A stretch of DNA of 23,130 nucleotides from Paramacrobiotus richtersi (taxonomy: Eukaryota; Tardigrada; Eutardigrada; Parachela; Macrobiotidae): contig JAQGAU010000860.1 of the NCBI GenBank assembly GCA_034698045.1, forward strand, positions 1 to 23,130, written 5' to 3'. The notes below the pieces were generated by a model. It had not been told where the DNA came from. It saw nothing but the letters and a program-made list of their open reading frames with translations, and ran no database searches. Of this stretch, positions 18,308 to 23,130 are shown in pieces; the first letter of the stretch is position 1, and each line of letters opens with the position of its first letter. Made by a program: the position numbers and the translations under genes.

Positions 18308-18370
18308 GAAATTATTTCGAATCGAGCGCTATTACAGATCGAGCCATTGCGCTCGATTCAAAATAATTTC
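18308..18370. repeat. 63-nt near-perfect palindrome (22-nt arms)
   Basis: Arms at 18308-18329 and 18349-18370 are reverse complements at 21 of 22 positions around a 19-nt spacer. The outer half of each arm is AT-rich (GAAATTATTT) and the inner half is GAATCGAGCGC. It could fold into a long hairpin RNA, be a solo foldback element, or be an extruding cruciform. No target duplication is evident at its ends. Confidence 0.9.
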
Positions 18371-21300
18371 GGAAACTGCCAGCTGAGCATCGCAACATGC
18401 AGAACGATAATTAGCCATATTGAATATGATAGGGACGATAGGAACTCAGAAAGAGGATGACAAGTTCGGTCGCCTAATATTTATTTCCTCAGAAAAATAA
18501 GTACGCGGCCCAGATCGGTCGGGTTGTCGCTTGACCGTCTAACAATAATATATGCTGCAATCACCAATCTTTCCGTTCATTGATATATCTAAACGCTTGA
18601 ACAAACACAAGTTTAGCAGCTCGGTTTTAGTTGATATATCATTATCCTGCCGTACACATTGTACAATGCGAAGCGTTTAAGTAAAACTTTAAGTGATTAT
18701 TATTTGGTGATTATAAGTAATTATGACGCTTCACTCGCTGTACTATCTTGGAAAGCTAATGCCTTAGGACAGCTAGGTGAGTGGCATCGTACCAAGGTTT
18801 TTGCTCTTGAAGGAAGCCGTAACAAGCGAATTGGCAAGACAACTCAGTAACACTGCATTACTACTTAAGAGCTGTTTCCAGTTCCTGTGAGGCAGCTGTG
18901 GTGACATTTGTGTAGTAAAACCGGTAGGGTAATACCACTGAGAGTATTGCAAACCGCCTGTGCAACATTTTGCGTTACTTTCAGGTAGAATAGAATATAA
19001 CGCGGACGTGCGGGCTGTTTGCTGCCCTGAGCAATCTGTGACCGGCAGTCACTGTATCTGCAAACAACTGCACCGTTTACGGTTGGGCATGACAAGATGC
19101 GAGATGGAAAACCATTCTGTACAGCTGCACTAAGCCTAGTAAGATTTTGAAATATCGAACAATATCACAGACTTAGCCCCGACCCGCACGGGAGCAGAAA
19201 TAGTACCACGGCCAGCTGATACTTGCAGTAATCCCAACGTAATTGCGGGATAATTCGGTTACCGCACCATCGATTTGGCCAACTGATATATCGTAGTGGG
19301 GAAGTTGCTTTCGTCACAAAGTCACCTGCTTGATTGGCAGGGTGTAGATAAAGATGGATGCAAGCGGACGATTTAGCCCCTCCTGCCACTCTCGTAAGGC
19401 GGTGCGTATGGAAGCAACACGCCTATTATATATACCAGGCGTTGGCAGCTAGCTCTCTAACTGTTTCTAGCAAACAATCGGTTACAAGCCGGTAGGTTTT
19501 TGGGTTCTGACAAAACGGAAAACCAACCATGGATTGTGCTATCGTGTACTGGCCGGAGCACGAAACATTCCAGAGACCAGCGTTTGTTTCAGTCGTGGAA
19601 CTGACGGACCTTTCGCCAGTGACAAAAGGCGCTCCACTGACAGATCGAACGAAGTCGAGCGAAGGTTTGCGGTCAGGATTGGGGCCCATGCTCACCGGTG
19701 TAGCTTTCGCGCGGTAATGGACAATTGAGGGCGTACGTGGATAGTAATAGGAATCAGGGGCTTTTGCCGTTCCCAATTTGCATCACAGTTTGGTTATCGC
19801 CAGCTGGGCTGATATCCTGCTCTTGTTAAATCGGTACCGTCGGCCATTGAAACAGGCTACTGCGAGGGGCTGGACCGGGGAATTAGCTCGTGCCGTTTCG
19901 AGTTCTTGACCTTGTACTCTATACGAATATATCACACCAGACGGCACAATACATCTTCCTGTATTGATCCGGGCAGAGAGGCAACAAACAGCGAATTTTC
20001 CCCAGTCTTGACGAATTGCCCTTCAACTACCGTCCCTAGAGCGGGCGCAGACGGTGCAATAAACTGGATGGTATAGGCGCTTCAGTTGCTTTGGACTTAA
20101 TCTGAGTTGCAGTGTTCTTATCTCTCATATTCTATTGGGAATACAGCAAGCAGTTACCGATAACAGGCAGTACCATTACCGGGCGGTGAACAAGCAAGCT
20201 TGCAGAACTTGTTTTGCGTCTCTGCAAATGCCAGAGATATAGCCTGCGTCAGCGCCCACAGAAACGTCGGATTCATATGGCCGCTCACTTCAAAGGGTTT
20301 CTGCCAGCCCTTCTCTAACAATTCGTGGATACGATAGCGGCCTGACATGGCCGGCTAGCAACAATACTCCGGGCGTCCTTTCGATCCATACGGCGTTTGA
20401 CCAGCGTGGTCAAGGTCGCGGTAATCTCGCATTCAGGGTCAGACATTGCAATTTACAGGCTTTAAAGAAGAAAATACGAACGACAACGAGTAGCTGCCAG
20501 TGCAGCTAAGATCGCAGATTGACTCTTGAATGAAGCCCAGCCTGATTGCTGGCTAATCCGGTAATAAGTTACAGATAATATTAATTATTTAAAATCAGGG
20601 AGAAATTTAGCCGCATTTGTTAGCTGCAAATTGCCAGGTTATCGCACCGTTGCAGCTGCAGTAGCACAGACGAATGCAGTACACGCTGTAAGTCTTGCAA
20701 GCCACATCCTCTCATGCCAACAAAAGAAGAGATTTTTCTCCAAGGTGATTGGACTAGTCACGGCAGTCCGGCATACAGTGTTTGCGGTACGGCAATTCAG
20801 TGAAATTATCTATGCCGTGCTGTTCGTGAGCGCAGTCAAATGGCCGGACGATTAAAAGCGGTCAGAAATCGGTAGGCGCATCATACCTGGCTTTCGTTTT
20901 TGTGTCGGACTACTGGACGGAAATCTCCGTAAAATTCTATTGCGCTGGTATTAAGTATCTTTCTGTGGTTTTTGCCAACAAAGTTTTTCAATGAAAACTG
21001 TACTGAACACACATAAATTCGTACATGATACATAATAATATACAAATAACAGAGTTAATGAAACGATCCCGTCTTGCGGCACCTGTGACTATCATTGTGT
21101 ACACTGGATGAATGACACGAAAACGAATCAATTGTTAAAAAAATCAATTCCTAAGAAAGGGTGTGTTCTGTTATGAAAAACTGCAGAGAGTGAAAGTTTT
21201 AAAACTCTAAGAGAGGGAAAGAGGAGTACATACAGTTGTTGTGTTTAAGATATTTTTGCGTGCTTCTGCAGAATATCATTACATATTCTGCGCATATATT

Positions 21301-22162
21301 ATGGAACAAGGGCAGCCCAAACTGGGCATGAGCGACGCACCGGCAAGCATAATGCACTTGTGTCCGGACAAGCACTGTAAGAGAAATGCATCCTTTTTTC
21401 AGACCCGGACATGTCAGGTTTTGTGGTGTAGATTCTCTGAACAAAAGCCCGCATGATAGAGGCTGTATCTTGTGTATGGCTGTGAAGCGTTCATGCAGGA
21501 TGTTGAACTGTACCTGGCCATTGTTTTGCTTACGGATACATCGATTAAGTGGTAGTCTGATTGCAACGAAGACACGTTGCAGTAAGTATTTTGCACAAAG
21601 TTAGTGCGGAATATTTTCAGCTGTCTGCTGTTGATGTGGATCTCGCGACAAAATTTCATCGTACGGCTGACACTGATCCATTCTACATTGCTGTTATTGT
21701 TTGTAAGCAGTCTGATACCAGAGCGTGCCACACGGTTGTTTTCGACCTTAAAACAAATAAATCATCGTTCTGGTTTCGTTCCTCGTCATAACGGCTTTTT
21801 GCGGAAATCGTGAGTCGCATCGTTACTATGCCTTACTGAAGATGCACGCCCCGCAGGTAAGGTCACTTTAATCTTATGTATGAAAAATTAAAAATGGTAC
21901 CACCAAACGTCAGTTAAAAGTGCATCGTTTTGTTCTCCTTTAATTTCTGAGAATGCATACCTGTTGCTACATTTGGGGTTGCTGCATTTCGGCTGTTTGG
22001 GGCCCCATAACCTGTAAGCATTAGCCTTGTTGCGATTTATAATAGCCCGAACATCAATTCAGAATGAATACGATCGCAAGTGCGTGAATGTCGTAGCCAG
22101 ATGAAGCCGGACGCTCGAAGTCAGAAACTCTGAATATAAGTAAATTGCGTTATTGACGCAAA
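18371..22162. other. no supported gene over about 3.8 kb
   Basis: Frames here reach at most 116 codons (19426-19776, minus) and overlap others of similar size. On the minus strand around 20154-20446, two overlapping frames run end to end (a short one from an ATG at about 20446 and one with HELLEKGWQKPFEVSGH), which might be a frameshifted small gene, but no family is recognised. No tRNA, satellite or transposon ends were seen. Confidence 0.45.
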
Positions 22163-22220
22163 TACGCAGGTACGCAGGTAATTCGTACCGGTACGCAGGT
22201 AATTCGTACCGGTACGCAGA
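22163..22220. repeat. 21-bp tandem repeat with palindromic core
   Basis: Two identical 21-bp units, TACGCAGGTAATTCGTACCGG at 22171-22191 and again at 22192-22212, are flanked by partial copies on both sides (TACGCAGG at 22163 and TACGCAGA at 22213). Each unit junction forms the palindrome CGTACCGGTACG. Confidence 0.95.
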
Positions 22221-22312
22221 TGTGCGCCTGTTGTCTTATAATTCGGTGTTTCGCTCAAACGTCTTGGAACGTAATGTTGATTGTTCGGAACCACTTTCAT
22301 TCCGGAGGTATG

Positions 22313-22342
22313 TTAATGAAATTCATTTTAATGAAATTCATT
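22313..22342. repeat. 15-bp tandem repeat, two perfect copies
   Basis: TTAATGAAATTCATT occurs at 22313-22327 and 22328-22342. Each unit contains the palindrome ATGAAATTCAT. It lies between the 21-bp array and the zinc-finger ORF. Confidence 0.95.
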
Positions 22343-22588
22343 TGGGGCTCTTAATTAACAGACGGAGTAAATTGACGGTAAATTTTTGATTGAATGACAT
22401 TAATGGATGTTCAAAATTCCCGCTGAGGGTGGCCTTGTAAGCCTTTCGAGCGAGGAGGTTCGCCGAGGATACGCTCGTAGCAGTGGGCTTTCAGCAGGCG
22501 TCGGGCTAACTGCAGCACCTCTGAAATGTAAGCTTGTCTGTGTTTCTGTTCCGGGATGTGCTCTGCCGGTGAGATATATGTTTAGGAA

Positions 22589-23130
22589 ATGGACAAGCTC
22601 TACACTTGCTCGGGATGTGGTAAATTGTTGAATGGTTGGGGTACCCACAGAGCGAAGTGCCCCAAGGACCGATCGTTGATTCTGCAGCTCATTCCTGTTG
22701 CATCCACTGCAGCACAGAACCCAGTGCCAGCAGATGCATCGATCGTGGAAGAAGAGTCTCCCTCTGGTCGCCTGCTAGATGTCCTCAACGCAGCAAGAAG
22801 ATCTGGCCCCACCAATAAGCGTGTCATTCGTGCTGTGCGCAAGCAAGCGTCAGAAATACTAGCCAGGGTTATCGAGCAGTATGTTAACGAGCCCACGACG
22901 GAAAACCTGGCTACTCTATTGCAGTTTCCCTCGCAGTCTTTCCGAGTGGAAGGAGGAAATCGCCAAAAAAAACAGGAAACGTTGACTACTCGTTTCCGAC
23001 GTCAACTGCGCGATTTTGAAAGTGGGATTAGGCAGCCCCCCGTTGGTATCGCTAAACGAACTCCGACCCAAAGCGCCACGGATCCCGATCAGCTTCGCCG
23101 AGTGGTGGAGACATTTCTTTCCGAGTGTAA
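22589..23130 (+). CDS. zinc-finger ORF, probable N-terminus of an R2-like non-LTR retrotransposon protein (partial, runs off window)
   Basis: The frame opens at ATG 22589, six bases after an in-frame TAG, so this is its first possible Met. It stays open for 180 codons to the window edge. Residues 5-25 hold a compact zinc finger of form C-X2-C-X9-H-X3-C (YTCSGCG ... THRAKC). A low-complexity linker rich in Ala/Val/Pro and acidic residues follows (about 31-60), then a basic helical stretch SGPTNKRVIRAVRKQASEIL (about 69-88) and EPTTENLATLLQFPS (about 97-111), with a second basic region near 120-150. R2-like non-LTR elements encode one protein with N-terminal zinc fingers that bind target DNA, then reverse transcriptase and endonuclease; those later domains would lie beyond the edge. 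An overlapping 75-codon frame at 22407-22631 could be a chance or upstream ORF. The base composition is more even and the frame intact, unlike the DNA to its left. A host DNA-binding protein is the main alternative. Confidence 0.55.
   Translation, partial: MDKLYTCSGCGKLLNGWGTHRAKCPKDRSLILQLIPVASTAAQNPVPADASIVEEESPSGRLLDVLNAARRSGPTNKRVIRAVRKQASEILARVIEQYVNEPTTENLATLLQFPSQSFRVEGGNRQKKQETLTTRFRRQLRDFESGIRQPPVGIAKRTPTQSATDPDQLRRVVETFLSEC

Noticed and set aside
21561..21791. PTB-domain-like string ending ACHTVVFDL
   Set aside because: Only a few residues fit the phosphotyrosine-binding pattern and the upstream strands are missing.

Overview
This window looks like a repeat-rich stretch of a eukaryotic (probably animal) genome. 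It carries gypsy-type LTR retrotransposon pieces, a hAT-type non-autonomous DNA transposon with its target-site duplication, a non-LTR-like zinc-finger ORF and broken, exon-sized fragments of cellular genes. There are no bacterial operons, ribosome binding sites, rRNA or recognisable tRNA. I cannot name the species.

Left part (1-4400): one long intact reading frame on the minus strand encodes a Gag-like protein with an SR-rich stretch, a CCHC zinc knuckle, a retropepsin-type protease and an unusual basic tail. No polymerase follows in the 90 bases left in the window, where an AATAAA lies instead. Upstream of the start is a leader of about 1 kb with the same CTG/CAG-rich texture, then a strong hairpin and an 80-bp tandem repeat.

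Middle part (4400-16600): this is a graveyard. Plus-strand remnants of gypsy-type reverse transcriptase (4494-5470 and about 11545-11960) and integrase (about 15870-16545) are broken by stops and frameshifts. Between them lie a SET-domain fragment, a possible armadillo/APC-like exon, and two pairs of diverged same-orientation repeats: 5668-6115 with 10345-10800, and 8465-9480 with 13905-14500. The first pair appears to encode, on the minus strand, the C-terminal part of a medium-chain (zinc-ADH-like) reductase. The two pairs occur in the same order with similar spacing, which suggests an old, eroded tandem duplication of several kilobases.

Right part (16600-23130): a 278-bp hAT-like MITE at 16785-17062 has 14/16 matching inverted ends, a 7/8 matching 8-bp target duplication and two GC-rich internal palindromes. 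A near-perfect 63-nt palindrome lies at 18308-18370. The stretch from 18371 to 22160 holds nothing I can identify. At the right edge, after two short palindromic tandem arrays, an open frame with an N-terminal CCHC zinc finger starts at 22589 and runs off the window; it resembles the start of an R2-like non-LTR retrotransposon protein.

Only the Gag-protease frame and the right-edge zinc-finger frame look intact. No cooperating gene set is visible.
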